64,000 nt of DNA from JABWCQ01 sp964587105 (GCA_964587105.1 CAZPKG010000001.1:248001-312000), one strand, 5' to 3'. Shown: positions 42,100-51,186, numbered from the stretch's first letter. Program-made: numbers and translations. The notes: generated by a model not told the origin, from the sequence alone.

Positions 42100-43588
42100 T
42101 TTGGTTGAACCCGTCGTACCAGACCATCTTCTGCCCGGCAAAAAAGACGCGGGGCTTGAGGCCTCCCGTTCGCTGGCTGTCTTAGAGGAGCTGGAACGAA
42201 AGGTTCAGGAGTTCTTGCGCGAAGACAACGGCGCGAAGCTCGACGCGAATCGCGCTATGGGTTTGAATTCGTTGCTTGAACTGATCGGTTCGGCCGAACA
42301 AAACTTCAAACTGCAAACCGAGTTTGAACGCGAACGGCAAGAGAATGCGATTCTGCAGGAAGTCAGCCTCAGACTCTCAAGTGCCGCTGAAATCCGCGAT
42401 GTGTTGCGGGCAATTCTCGAATCTCTCCGGCAGGTCGTGGAGTTTGATGCTGCCGGAATTTTTGTCTTCAACAAAGAGATGCAGCAGATTGAAGTGGACA
42501 TGCTCGCCGGATACGGCGGTGCACAGCGCCGCCGTGTCTATACGAAATTTCAGGAAGGCGTCAAGCACGGCGAAGGCATCGTTGCCACCGTTGTGTTCTC
42601 CGGCAAGCCGCTGTATGTTCCCGACGTCAAGAGCGATTTGCGCTATGTTGAGGTCCGGCCCACGACGCGTTCCGAGTTAGCGGTTCCCATCTTTGTCCGC
42701 GATGAGTTGATTGGCGCGTTTAACCTTGAATCTGACAAGGTGGACGCCTTCAGCGAACGCGATCTACGCACGCTGATGACGTTTGCCAGTCACGCGGGCG
42801 TCGCCCTCGAACGCGCACGGGCCGACCGCGAGCGACAGCATACGCAACGGATCGCTGAGGAACTTGCGCTGGCACGGCGGATTCACACGAGCTTTTTGCC
42901 TAAAGTCATGCCGCAATTTGCGCCGTATGATTTGGGCGGGATGAACTTTCCGTCGAGTGAAGTCGGCGGCGATTACTACGACTTTGTCCGGATCACGGAT
43001 GACGATTTGGGAATTATTATGAGCGACGTGGCAGGACACGGAGTGGCCGCCGCGCTGCTGATGGCAAATTTCCGCGCCTGTATTCGTATTGAATCGCGTG
43101 CGCACTATGCCATCAAGACAATTCTCGAACGGGTTAATGAGTTTCTTGTCGAGACAAACCCGCCGGATAGCTTCGTAACCGGGTTTTACGGCGTATTGAA
43201 TAGGAAGTACAATGTATTGACCTACTCCAATGCCGGACACAATCCACCGATCGTTTTGCGCAAGGGTGAGGCGCCGCGACTCTTAGAGGTTGGCGGCCCA
43301 ATATTGGGTGTACTCCCTGAGGCCAAATACCAAGAAGCGCAGGTCGAGTTGCTTCCGAACGATATTCTTTTGCTTTATACAGACGGCGTGACCGAAGCGC
43401 GCGATGAAAATGACCAGGAGTTTGGTCTTGAGCGTCTCGCTGAATTGGCCGACCGTCATAGAAATCTTTCTGCGAATGAACTGGCCCGGCGCATTAGTCA
43501 TGAAGTTCAATCCTTTAATGCGCCGGATTCGACTATGGATGATCTCACCTTATCTGTGGTGAAATATGATGCAACCGACACGCACTGA
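42053..43588 (+). CDS. GAF-SpoIIE (PP2C-type) serine phosphatase
   Basis: Up to 511 residues: a helical N-terminus, a GAF sensor domain (about 95-265, VSLRLSSAAEIRDVLRAIL to SHAGVALERA), a short coiled linker and a SpoIIE/RsbU-type PP2C phosphatase domain (about 290-505) with metal-binding residues in EVGGDYYDF, MSDVAGHGVAAAL and the D-D pair in STMDDLTLSVV. It probably dephosphorylates the STAS proteins encoded upstream in response to a small molecule or redox signal bound by GAF. The start is uncertain: TTG 42053, GTG 42077 and TTG 42101 are all possible and none has a good ribosome binding site. The 3' end overlaps the kinase gene by 23 nt. Confidence 0.93.
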   Translation: MTVTTALKVQLRALTDLVEPVVPDHLLPGKKDAGLEASRSLAVLEELERKVQEFLREDNGAKLDANRAMGLNSLLELIGSAEQNFKLQTEFERERQENAILQEVSLRLSSAAEIRDVLRAILESLRQVVEFDAAGIFVFNKEMQQIEVDMLAGYGGAQRRRVYTKFQEGVKHGEGIVATVVFSGKPLYVPDVKSDLRYVEVRPTTRSELAVPIFVRDELIGAFNLESDKVDAFSERDLRTLMTFASHAGVALERARADRERQHTQRIAEELALARRIHTSFLPKVMPQFAPYDLGGMNFPSSEVGGDYYDFVRITDDDLGIIMSDVAGHGVAAALLMANFRACIRIESRAHYAIKTILERVNEFLVETNPPDSFVTGFYGVLNRKYNVLTYSNAGHNPPIVLRKGEAPRLLEVGGPILGVLPEAKYQEAQVELLPNDILLLYTDGVTEARDENDQEFGLERLAELADRHRNLSANELARRISHEVQSFNAPDSTMDDLTLSVVKYDATDTH

Positions 43589-43994
43589 AACGCTGAATAT
43601 TCCCTCCTCGGTTGATCAGATCGAGAAGGTTGACGAGTTTGTCGAGTCCTTTGCGACATCATTGGGATTCCAATCCGACGCGCTTGCCGACATCGGCATT
43701 TGCGTTACGGAACTCGTGATGAATGCCATCGTACATGCGCACAAAGAACAGGCCGAGATACCGGTGAAGATCAGAATCGAGGGCGGCGTGGAAGGATTGC
43801 GCGTTTCTGTTCGTGATTACGGTCCGGGATTTGAAACCAATGCAATCCCTGATCCCACCTCACCTGAGAACATTTACGAAGATCACGGACGCGGGATTCT
43901 CATCGTTCGCGCGATGATGGATGACGTGCAATGCACGCGTCTTGAAGACGGAATGCTGATCGAGATCTTCAAACGGCTGAACCAAAGCGCATGA
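43566..43994 (+). CDS. RsbW-like anti-sigma factor / serine kinase
   Basis: 142 residues of the HATPase_c2 family. The N box is ELVMNAIVHAH, G1 is VRDYGPGF and the G2 region is DHGRGILIVRAMMDDV. It should phosphorylate the STAS protein with intact NSSG and sequester a target, a sigma factor or another regulator. No sigma factor gene is nearby. It overlaps the phosphatase gene by 23 nt and coaD by 4 nt. Confidence 0.92.
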   Translation: MMQPTRTETLNIPSSVDQIEKVDEFVESFATSLGFQSDALADIGICVTELVMNAIVHAHKEQAEIPVKIRIEGGVEGLRVSVRDYGPGFETNAIPDPTSPENIYEDHGRGILIVRAMMDDVQCTRLEDGMLIEIFKRLNQSA

Positions 43995-44479
43995 AAACTG
44001 CGATTTACCCCGGCACTTTCGATCCGATCACATACGGCCACCTTGACGTCATTGAACGCGCCGCGGATCTTTTCGCCAACGTCATCGTCACTCTTGCGAT
44101 TCATTCGCAGAAGTCACCGCTGTTTTCCACTGAAGAACGCAAAGAACTCATCGCGAAGTCTATTTCACACCTTTCAAATGTCACAGTTGACACGTGCAGC
44201 GGCCTGTTAGTGGATTTTGCGCGCGGGAGGAACGCAACCGCAATCATTCGTGGTTTGCGCGCGGTCTCGGACTTTGACTATGAATTTCAGATTGCGCTTG
44301 CTAACCGGGTGCTCGCGCCGAAAATCTCAACGGTCTTTCTCATGCCCGGCGAGCACTATACATATTTGAATAGTTCAATCGTGCGTGAAGTCGCGCGCCT
44401 CGGCGGTTCGGTTGAGAGCTTTGTGCCGCCGCACGTGGCCGAGGCGCTAAAACAAAAATACGGAGCCAACCGCGCGTGA
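43991..44479 (+). CDS. coaD: Phosphopantetheine adenylyltransferase
   Basis: 162 residues; transfers AMP to 4'-phosphopantetheine in coenzyme A synthesis. The nucleotidyltransferase H-x-G-H-like motif appears as YPGTFDPITYGHLDVIERA, with RGLRAVSDFDYEFQIALANR and YLNSSIVREVARLGG as family signatures. The length is standard. It overlaps the RsbW-like gene by 4 nt and the PdxJ-like gene by 4 nt. Confidence 0.97.
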   Translation: MKTAIYPGTFDPITYGHLDVIERAADLFANVIVTLAIHSQKSPLFSTEERKELIAKSISHLSNVTVDTCSGLLVDFARGRNATAIIRGLRAVSDFDYEFQIALANRVLAPKISTVFLMPGEHYTYLNSSIVREVARLGGSVESFVPPHVAEALKQKYGANRA

Positions 44480-45150
44480 AACCGCGCGTCCTCGTTTCAC
44501 TCGAATTGTTTCCAAAGGTCGCCGCCGTTGTTCCGGGTATGGACGATCTTGACATTGCCTATGCCTGTTCGCGCGCCGGCGCGGATGGACTTGTGGTTGC
44601 CGTCCCCGCAGAGCAATCCAATCGCGACAGCCTCTCGCGCTTTGATCGCGCGGGATTGCCGTTGCTGTGCGTACACGCATCGCTGCACCAGCTTGACAAT
44701 TTGAGCGCACTTGGCTCGGCTCCGGATCGATATCTGGTTTCTGACGATGGCCGCGCCGTCAAGCAATTCGATTCGATTGCGGAATTGAAGCAGCGGCTCG
44801 CAGGCACGCATCAAGAGATTGCGGTCTTGATTGAGCCCGAACCGCAAACGATCAAATCGGCCGTCAAGGTTCGCGCAAATTGGGTTGCTTTCTCCACCAC
44901 GGAATTGCAACGTGCTGAGTCGTTGCAACACGCCGAGCAGGAGCTGCTGCGGTTGCGCTCCGCTGTCCTGCTCGCCAGCCGCAATAATTTGCGCGTGATG
45001 ATCTACGGCGAGATTGACCGGCACCTCGCGCCATCGCTCGCGAGGCTTGATGGTCTTGAGGAAGTTGTGCCGACGAACACACTTTGGACGCTCGCGTTAC
45101 GACACGGCTGGGAACAAGCACTCGAAACTTTTCGCCGTTGGATAGAGTAA
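44476..45150 (+). CDS. Divergent PdxJ-like TIM-barrel protein without the catalytic residues
   Basis: 224 residues that align by eye along the whole pyridoxine 5'-phosphate synthase (PdxJ) fold: AYACSRAGADGLVV matches the AGADGITV strand, EIAVLIEPEPQTIKSAVKV matches VSLFIDADEEQIKAA, and the end HAEQELLRLRSA...NNLRVMI...LARLDGLEEVVP matches the final helices. The residues that do chemistry in PdxJ are replaced: ITVHLREDRRHI becomes LVVAVPAEQSN, the NAGHG motif becomes MIYGEIDRH and NIGHA becomes VPTNT. It is therefore unlikely to make pyridoxine phosphate. It may bind a phosphate-containing ligand or act as a regulator; the neighbours (coaD, a glycosyltransferase) give no clear hint. Confidence 0.6.
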   Translation: MKPRVLVSLELFPKVAAVVPGMDDLDIAYACSRAGADGLVVAVPAEQSNRDSLSRFDRAGLPLLCVHASLHQLDNLSALGSAPDRYLVSDDGRAVKQFDSIAELKQRLAGTHQEIAVLIEPEPQTIKSAVKVRANWVAFSTTELQRAESLQHAEQELLRLRSAVLLASRNNLRVMIYGEIDRHLAPSLARLDGLEEVVPTNTLWTLALRHGWEQALETFRRWIE

Positions 45151-46649
45151 TGCGCCCGCACGGGCGCTTTGCATTTTGGTCCGTTTGGGCCGTTTTTGCT
45201 TTTGGCTTCCTGCTCTGCCGCTGGACGTTGTTTGATTCGGTGTTTTACAATGTGGATGAAGCGGAGTACGCTGTCGCGGCGCAGGCGCTAAGTCATCACA
45301 TGCTTCCCGGGCTTGATCTGGTCGGTTCGACGAAGCCTCCGGGAATCGTGTTTCTCTACAAGGCTATTTTTGCAGTCGCGGGCGAGTCAATCCTTGCCTT
45401 GCAAATTGTCGGATTTGTTCTTTGGCTTGTGTTGCTAGGATTTACTATCAAGCTTTGCGAGCGACTATTTCCCGAACTTCCTGCTTGGATGTCGGCGCTT
45501 AGTTTCTTTTTGTTAGCCAATAGCTTTGGTTCGCCGCGTGATCTTCATGCTTTGAATGTTGAGTTGCCGGGAATCACGCTGGTTATTGCGGCATATCTGC
45601 TCGTGATGACAAGGCAGGCTCCGCGCAAACTTATTCTTGCGGGAATATTATTCGGCTGCGCGGTCATGTTTAGACAGAGTCTTGCGATCTTTCTTTTGCC
45701 GATGTGGTTTCTGTTTCGACCGGCGAATCGACGCGAGTACATGAGACTTGGTCTTGGCATTGCCGTGCCGTGGCTGATCCTGTTGACAATCTACGCTGCG
45801 CACGGTGGATTAAGTTGGGCATATGATTCCTGGGTGCGATTCCCGATGCTCTATGCCGGCGACACTGGACTTTTCGGATTTTTTGAGGCGGCGCGCTACT
45901 CTACAAGGTCGGTTTTCCTGCAAGCATTCGTGCCGTTTACTCTTACTGCAATCGGGATCGGATTTGCGATCAAGTGGCGCAATATTCCCGTTCTTGTTTT
46001 GACCATTTGCTCTGCAATAGCCGTTGCCTCCGGCTCCCGGTTCTTTGAGCATTACTATATTCAGGCCTTTCCCGCGTTCGCATTGCTTGGTGCAATTGCG
46101 ATTTGGCAATTGTGGCGGGCCTCTGCGCTGCCAAGTCGTTTGACGAAAGCATTTTTGACAATCGGTACGGTTATGGCTTTGCTGCACTTTCCGTTTTGGC
46201 GCTATTGGGATACTTCAGCTCCGCCGCGCGGCGTTTCAATTGAGTCGATTGATCTGCGAGGCCTCGAACTTGATCTTGCAAAATTCGCTGTGCAGCAATC
46301 CACTCCCGAAAACCGGATTTTTGTTTGGGGGTATTGTCCGCAAGTCTATTTCCATGCAAAGCGTCTTCCCGCAGTGCGAGATTATCTCTGCGAATACGCC
46401 ACGGGTTTTTCGCCGTTTTCTACCAGTCCACGGCCGTTTGCGCGTCCCGACGCGATGCAGATGTTGTTGGACGATCTTGTGCGCAACGAACCGGCTATTA
46501 TCTTTGATCTTTCTGCCGATGAATACTACGAGTATTCGTTCTCAAGATATCCGATTACAAATTTCCCTTCGTTGGCCGAATACATAAAAACGAACTACAG
46601 ACCCACCGCGCTTGTTGGCAGTGTTTCCGTTTATTCGCGAGCCAATTAG
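45150..46649 (+). CDS. GT39-like membrane glycosyltransferase
   Basis: About 499 residues with ten or more membrane helices and a short loop after the first helix carrying the acidic motif FYNVDEAEYAVAAQAL, typical of the ArnT/PMT glycosyltransferase-C fold, followed by the STKPPG loop. A soluble C-terminal part follows. It would transfer a sugar from a polyprenyl-phosphate donor to lipid or protein on the periplasmic side. The ATG at 45150 overlaps the preceding stop by 1 nt (TAATG); an upstream frame start at 45084 lies inside the PdxJ-like gene and is unlikely. Confidence 0.8.
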   Translation: MRPHGRFAFWSVWAVFAFGFLLCRWTLFDSVFYNVDEAEYAVAAQALSHHMLPGLDLVGSTKPPGIVFLYKAIFAVAGESILALQIVGFVLWLVLLGFTIKLCERLFPELPAWMSALSFFLLANSFGSPRDLHALNVELPGITLVIAAYLLVMTRQAPRKLILAGILFGCAVMFRQSLAIFLLPMWFLFRPANRREYMRLGLGIAVPWLILLTIYAAHGGLSWAYDSWVRFPMLYAGDTGLFGFFEAARYSTRSVFLQAFVPFTLTAIGIGFAIKWRNIPVLVLTICSAIAVASGSRFFEHYYIQAFPAFALLGAIAIWQLWRASALPSRLTKAFLTIGTVMALLHFPFWRYWDTSAPPRGVSIESIDLRGLELDLAKFAVQQSTPENRIFVWGYCPQVYFHAKRLPAVRDYLCEYATGFSPFSTSPRPFARPDAMQMLLDDLVRNEPAIIFDLSADEYYEYSFSRYPITNFPSLAEYIKTNYRPTALVGSVSVYSRAN

Positions 46650-46672
46650 TACAACCCCAAATCCTACTTCTT

Positions 46673-48046
46673 ATGCGCTTCCCAGCTGAACCCTTTCGTA
46701 TTAAAGTTGTTGAAAAAATCCGCAGAACCACTCGCGATGAACGAGTTGATCTCTTGCAGCGCGCCGGACTAAATGTATTTTTGATCCCTGCTGACGCCAT
46801 TTATGTTGACCTCTTGACCGATAGCGGCACAGGCGCCATGAGCGACAATCAGTGGGCCGGACTGATGATCGGAGATGAGAGCTATGCAGGCTCAAAGAGT
46901 TTTTTCAAGTTTGAAGCGGCTGTTCGTGATATCACCGGTTTTCCCAATGTTATCCCGACGCATCAAGGCCGTGTCGCCGAGAACTTGCTCTTCTCTACGA
47001 TTTGCGGTGACGGAAAAACCATAATTGCCAACACGCATTTTGACACGACTCGCGCAAATGTTGAGATGAATCATGCTGAAGCGCTCGATTTGCCGGTCAA
47101 AGAGTCTATGGACCCGCAGCTAGGCTCGCTGTGGAAAGGCAACATGGATTTGGCGAAACTTGACGCGAAATTAAAAGCCGATCGCGACAACGTGCCGATG
47201 GTCGTGATGACGGTCACGAACAATTCGACGGGAGGCCAACCTGTTTCGATGGAGAATATTCGCGGCGCATCTAAACTGTGCAAGCAATACGGTGTGCCGT
47301 TCTTCATCGATTGTGCTCGTTTTGCCGAGAATTGCTGGTTCATTCACGAACTTGAGCCAGGCTACAAAGGCAAATCGATAATTGAGATCGCACGTGAATT
47401 GTTCAGCTATGCCGACGGTTGCTGGATGTCCGCGAAAAAAGATGCATTGGTAAACATCGGCGGTTTCATCGCGATGAACGACGTCGAACTCGCGCGCAAA
47501 CTGCAACAGAAGCTTATTCTAATCGAAGGTTTTCCAACATACGGCGGATTGGCCGGACGCGATCTTGAAGCGGTTGCCGTCGGACTCTATGAGGGAATGG
47601 AGCAGGAGTATTTGCAGTACCGCACGGCGCAAGTTCGCTATCTCGGTGAAATGTTGCTGGACGCTGGAATCTCAATCGTGCGTCCCGTCGGTGGTCATGC
47701 CGTATTCATCGACGCTAAAGCTTTTTGCGATCACATTCCTGCCGAGCAATTCCCCGGCGTTGCGTTGACGAGCGCGCTCTACCGTGAAGCAGGAATTCGC
47801 GGAGTTGAAATTGGATCGCTAATGTTCGGACACAAAGACCCTAAGACTGGCAAGCACGTCGGCCCGCATCTTGAACTTGTGCGCTTGGCAATTCCACGCC
47901 GAGTCTATACGACTGCGCACATGACCTACGTGGCTGAGTCAATTGTTGAACTTTACAAATCTCGCCATGCGATTAAGGGTATGCGCTTGACCTACGAAGC
48001 GCCAGTGCTTCGGCATTTCACCGCGCGATTGGAAGAAGTCGCGTAA
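46673..48046 (+). CDS. tnaA: Tryptophanase (tryptophan indole-lyase)
   Basis: 457 residues of the PLP-dependent beta-eliminating lyase family, forming indole, pyruvate and ammonia from tryptophan. N-terminus PAEPFRIKVVEKI, THQGRVAENLL, and the PLP lysine K256 in MSAKKDALVNIGG. Near the C-terminus GIRGVEIGSLMFG matches tryptophanases; tyrosine phenol-lyases have an arginine where this protein has isoleucine, so indole-lyase is preferred. No TnaC-like leader peptide or TnaB permease gene is seen. The stop overlaps the start of the HAD phosphatase gene by 1 nt. Confidence 0.88.
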   Translation: MRFPAEPFRIKVVEKIRRTTRDERVDLLQRAGLNVFLIPADAIYVDLLTDSGTGAMSDNQWAGLMIGDESYAGSKSFFKFEAAVRDITGFPNVIPTHQGRVAENLLFSTICGDGKTIIANTHFDTTRANVEMNHAEALDLPVKESMDPQLGSLWKGNMDLAKLDAKLKADRDNVPMVVMTVTNNSTGGQPVSMENIRGASKLCKQYGVPFFIDCARFAENCWFIHELEPGYKGKSIIEIARELFSYADGCWMSAKKDALVNIGGFIAMNDVELARKLQQKLILIEGFPTYGGLAGRDLEAVAVGLYEGMEQEYLQYRTAQVRYLGEMLLDAGISIVRPVGGHAVFIDAKAFCDHIPAEQFPGVALTSALYREAGIRGVEIGSLMFGHKDPKTGKHVGPHLELVRLAIPRRVYTTAHMTYVAESIVELYKSRHAIKGMRLTYEAPVLRHFTARLEEVA

Positions 48047-48684
48047 TGATTCAAGCCGTTTTCTTTGACTTTGACGGTACGCTGATTGATTCGATTCCTG
48101 CTCACGTGATCGCGTGGGAGCGAATTCTGGGAGAAATCGGCATTGAACTCGACGATCACTATGTGCAGATGAATGAAGGCGAAAAAGCCGAAGATACGGT
48201 TTCGCGCCTATTGTCAGAGCATGGGATCAACTACACTGAAGAACAGCAAGCGGAACTTATTGAACGCAAGCGCAAGCTTTACCGCACGATGGCGCCCAAA
48301 GGCCTGATCCCCGAAGCGATCGAGTTGTTGAAAGAGCTTGGCCGTCGTAACATCGCTTGTGATATTGTTACGGGCTCAATTCGCAGCAACATTGAAGCGG
48401 TCTTGTCACCCGAAGAGTTCGCATTATTTCGTTTTATTTATACTCCGACCGAATACGGCAAAGGCAAGCCCGCGCCCGACCCTTACGCAACCGCCCTTAA
48501 CCGAAGCGGCCTGAAAGCATTTGAGTGTCTGGCATTTGAGAATGCTCCGCTCGGTGTAAAATCCGCTAAAGCCGCCGGACTGCGAACGGTGGCGATTACG
48601 TCAACACTTCCTCCGCAATATTTGCGTGAAGCCGATCACGTCATACACAATTTTGCGGACTTCCTCCCTTTATTGGATTCTTGA
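48046..48684 (+). CDS. HAD-family phosphatase (beta-phosphoglucomutase-like)
   Basis: 212 residues. HAD motif I is FFDFDGTLIDS with the nucleophilic aspartate, motif II is VTGS, motif III contains the GKGKPAPDPY lysine and motif IV is FENAPLGVKSAKAAG. A helical cap (about 18-90) places it in the phosphoglucomutase/phosphoglycolate phosphatase-like subfamily I. The substrate is probably a small sugar phosphate or phosphoglycolate. It lies between tnaA and fbp on one transcript. Confidence 0.88.
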   Translation: MIQAVFFDFDGTLIDSIPAHVIAWERILGEIGIELDDHYVQMNEGEKAEDTVSRLLSEHGINYTEEQQAELIERKRKLYRTMAPKGLIPEAIELLKELGRRNIACDIVTGSIRSNIEAVLSPEEFALFRFIYTPTEYGKGKPAPDPYATALNRSGLKAFECLAFENAPLGVKSAKAAGLRTVAITSTLPPQYLREADHVIHNFADFLPLLDS

Positions 48685-48692
48685 GGTTCATA

Positions 48693-49715
48693 ATGAGTTC
48701 CCTCCGCACCTGTACGATTGAGCGCCATTTTATTGAGCAGCAGGAAAAGCATCCTGAGGCAACAGGCGAGTTAACACGCTTGATGCACCAGCTTGCGTTC
48801 GCTGCCAAACAAATCACAAAAGAAGTTCGGAGCGCCGGGCTGTCCGACATACTCGGCGCGGCAGGCCACACGAATATTCAGGGTGAAGTTGTGCAGAAAC
48901 TGGATGAGATCAGCAACGATATGATCTATCGGGCGTTTGATCACGCCGGCGTTTTATGCTGCATGGCCTCCGAAGAGCGCGAGAAGATGATCCCGATTCC
49001 GAATGAATTTCATTACGGTAAGTACACACTGGCGTTTGATCCTCTCGACGGCAGCTCGAATATTGACGCTAATATCAACGTTGGAACAATCTTCTCGATC
49101 CACCGCCGCGTTACGCCGGAAGGAACACCTGGTACAGAAGCGGATTTGCTGCAAACCGGCCGCGAGCAAGTGGTGGCGGGTTACATTGTCTATGGAAGTT
49201 CGACGATGATGGTCTATACGACGGGTCACGGAGTGAATGGCTTCACACTGGAACCCTCGCTGGGCGAGTTTTTGCTTTCACATCCTGATATGCGCATCCC
49301 GAAGCGCGGAACTTACTTCAGTATCAACACAGGCAACTACCACTATTGGAGTGAAGGCGTCAAGAAATACGTCGATCATGTAATCACGCCCAACAAAGAG
49401 CACGGCACGCCGTATTCGCTGCGCTATATCGGCTCGATGATCGCCGACGTGCATCGTACTTTGCTGTACGGCGGGATATTCATGTATCCGCTCGATTTCA
49501 AAGATCCCAAGAATCCCAAAGGCAAGTTGCGTTTGTTGTACGAAGCTGCTCCGATGTCGATGGTGATTGAGCAGGCGGGCGGCTTGTCTACGAACGGTAA
49601 GCAATCTATCCTTGACGTAGTTCCAACAGGACTTCATGATCGTGTGCCTCTGTTTGTTGGTTCAGAAGAAAATGTTCATGAGTTGCTTCGTTTTCTTGAG
49701 AAGTTCGACCACTGA
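48693..49715 (+). CDS. fbp: Fructose-1,6-bisphosphatase, class I
   Basis: 340 residues; gluconeogenic hydrolysis of fructose 1,6-bisphosphate. Signatures: GAAGHTNIQGEVVQKLDEISN, the metal-binding loop FDPLDGSSNIDANINVGTIF and the substrate-binding LRYIGSMIADVHRTLLYGG. The ATG at 48693 starts the usual N-terminus; an in-frame TTG 12 nt earlier is less likely. It ends the plus-strand run at a strong terminator. Confidence 0.95.
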   Translation: MSSLRTCTIERHFIEQQEKHPEATGELTRLMHQLAFAAKQITKEVRSAGLSDILGAAGHTNIQGEVVQKLDEISNDMIYRAFDHAGVLCCMASEEREKMIPIPNEFHYGKYTLAFDPLDGSSNIDANINVGTIFSIHRRVTPEGTPGTEADLLQTGREQVVAGYIVYGSSTMMVYTTGHGVNGFTLEPSLGEFLLSHPDMRIPKRGTYFSINTGNYHYWSEGVKKYVDHVITPNKEHGTPYSLRYIGSMIADVHRTLLYGGIFMYPLDFKDPKNPKGKLRLLYEAAPMSMVIEQAGGLSTNGKQSILDVVPTGLHDRVPLFVGSEENVHELLRFLEKFDH

Positions 49716-49735
49716 GTTTTCTTATTCCACAATAG

Positions 49736-49763
49736 AAAAGGCCCGGACATCCGGGCCTTTTTT
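49736..49763. terminator. Bidirectional intrinsic terminator between fbp and the MFS gene
   Basis: A 12-bp inverted repeat (49736-49747 with 49750-49761) flanked by four A and six T. Convergent genes on either side. Confidence 0.9.
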
Positions 49764-49781
49764 AGTACTACGTATTTTGAG

Positions 49782-50936
49782 TTATGCCGGCTTTCTTCCT
49801 AACCTAATCCATGAGACGGATGCGATCAACAAACTGCCGACAAAATAGGGAGCAGACGGACCGAACAGTTGAAACAAGCCCGTTCCACTCGGCGGGCCGA
49901 ACACACGCGCCAGAGCGCCAAGCGATTGCGCGGTCCCCATTGTCAAACCCTGTTTGTCCGCTGGAGCCGATTTTGATATGAGCGAGTTGATCGTCGGGTT
50001 CATTAAGGCCGAACCAATTGCGAGAAGAGGCACAGCAGCAATCATTTGTGCCGTAGTGTGAACAAAGCCGATCACAAACAATCCGATAGCCATCAAGACA
50101 AGTCCGATATGTGCAAGCTTCGGTTCGCCATAGGCTCGCACAAGTCTGCCCATCAATCCCCCTTGGATAATGGCAGAAATGATGCCCACTTCGGCGAGAA
50201 TCCACCCCACGTGTTCAGCGTTAAGGCCCAATCGATGTTCAGAAAAAAGCGCGAAGGTCGCTTCCATCTGGGAGAACGCATAAACCTGTACAAAGAATAT
50301 CCCTATCAACACGGCAAGTGTCGGCGTGGAGAAGATAATCTTCAGCGCATTCAAAGAGAGCATTTTACGTTGGCTCTCGTCGGATTTGTTGGTTAATGTT
50401 TCGGGAAGTTTCCAGAGGGCCCAAAGGAAATTGATCGTTGAGAGACCTGCAGCTACCAATGCTGGAACGCCATAACCGTATTTCGTAAGAATGCCGCCCA
50501 AGGCCGGACCAAAAATGAAACCCATACCAAAAGCAGCTCCGATCAAGCCCATGCCCTTTGCGCGATCTTCCAGTGAAGTCGTGTCAGCAATGTAAGCCTG
50601 TGCAGTCGGAAGAGTGGCGCTTGAAAGTATGCCAGCCAAGATTCGCGCGGCAAAGAGCATAACTAATGTTGTTGACAAACCAAACATCAGAAATGCCAAT
50701 GCTGAACCCGCTAAGCCGATCAACATCACCGGTCGCCGACCGATTCGATCCGACAATCTTCCCCACAGCGGCGAGAACAGAAAATGCATCAATGAATATG
50801 ATGCCGACAGTAGCCCGATGGTAACGAAACTTGCCCCGAAACTCTCTGCATAGAACGGCAAGGCGGGAATGATTAGCCCAAAACCAAGCAGGTCAACAAA
50901 TATCGTCAGGAACAGAATGGCTAATTTTGCGTTCAT
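49782..50936 (-). CDS. MFS drug/metabolite exporter, DHA1 (TetA-like) type
   Basis: 384 residues with twelve predicted membrane helices. The N-terminal FVDLLGFGLIIPALPFYAESFG and loop 2-3 motif PLWGRLSDRIGRRPVMLIG are typical of TetA/DHA1 proton-driven exporters. The ATG at 50936 is chosen; a TTG 30 nt upstream falls inside the -10 promoter region. The substrate is unknown. Confidence 0.9.
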   Translation of the reverse strand: MNAKLAILFLTIFVDLLGFGLIIPALPFYAESFGASFVTIGLLSASYSLMHFLFSPLWGRLSDRIGRRPVMLIGLAGSALAFLMFGLSTTLVMLFAARILAGILSSATLPTAQAYIADTTSLEDRAKGMGLIGAAFGMGFIFGPALGGILTKYGYGVPALVAAGLSTINFLWALWKLPETLTNKSDESQRKMLSLNALKIIFSTPTLAVLIGIFFVQVYAFSQMEATFALFSEHRLGLNAEHVGWILAEVGIISAIIQGGLMGRLVRAYGEPKLAHIGLVLMAIGLFVIGFVHTTAQMIAAVPLLAIGSALMNPTINSLISKSAPADKQGLTMGTAQSLGALARVFGPPSGTGLFQLFGPSAPYFVGSLLIASVSWIRLGRKPA

Positions 50937-50965
50937 AGAGGATTCGGTGTAATCGCGAATCCGCA

Positions 50966-50994
50966 AATGTAGCGAAGTTTGGCCGCATAGTAAA
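50966..50994 (-). promoter_or_regulatory. Promoter of the MFS exporter gene
   Basis: Minus strand: TTTACT (50994-50989), 17-nt spacer, TACATT (50971-50966), about 29 nt before the ATG at 50936. No clear Shine-Dalgarno in the short leader. Confidence 0.5.
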
Positions 50995-51038
50995 GGAAAA
51001 ATCTTCCCTGACCCAGACTTGAGCGCGATTTGTCGCCC

Positions 51039-51067
51039 TTGATAATTCGCTTATGAATTTGTATTTT
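51039..51067 (+). promoter_or_regulatory. Promoter of tRNA-Leu and probably tig-clpP-clpX
   Basis: TTGATA (51039-51044), 17-nt spacer, TATTTT (51062-51067), 12 nt before the mature tRNA. No terminator separates the tRNA from tig. Confidence 0.6.
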
Positions 51068-51079
51068 GGTGTTTTAGGC

Positions 51080-51163
51080 GCGAGAGTGGCGGAATTGGCA
51101 GACGCGCCAGATTTAGGTTCTGGTATCCGGAAGGATGTGGGGGTTCGAGTCCCCCCTTTCGCA
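51080..51163 (+). tRNA. tRNA-Leu(UAG)
   Basis: Acceptor GCGAGAG/CTTTCGC with one G-T pair, anticodon stem CCAGA/TCTGG with loop TTTAGGT (anticodon TAG), long variable arm, T-arm with GGTTCGAGTCC, discriminator A at 51163. CCA is not encoded. Confidence 0.95.
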
Positions 51164-51186
51164 CAAAATCCCCGTTGGAGGCCGTT

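Noticed and set aside
45084..45149. Earlier start for the GT39-like protein
   Set aside because: It lies inside the PdxJ-like gene and adds a charged, non-membrane stretch; the ATG at 45150 overlaps the stop in the usual TAATG manner.
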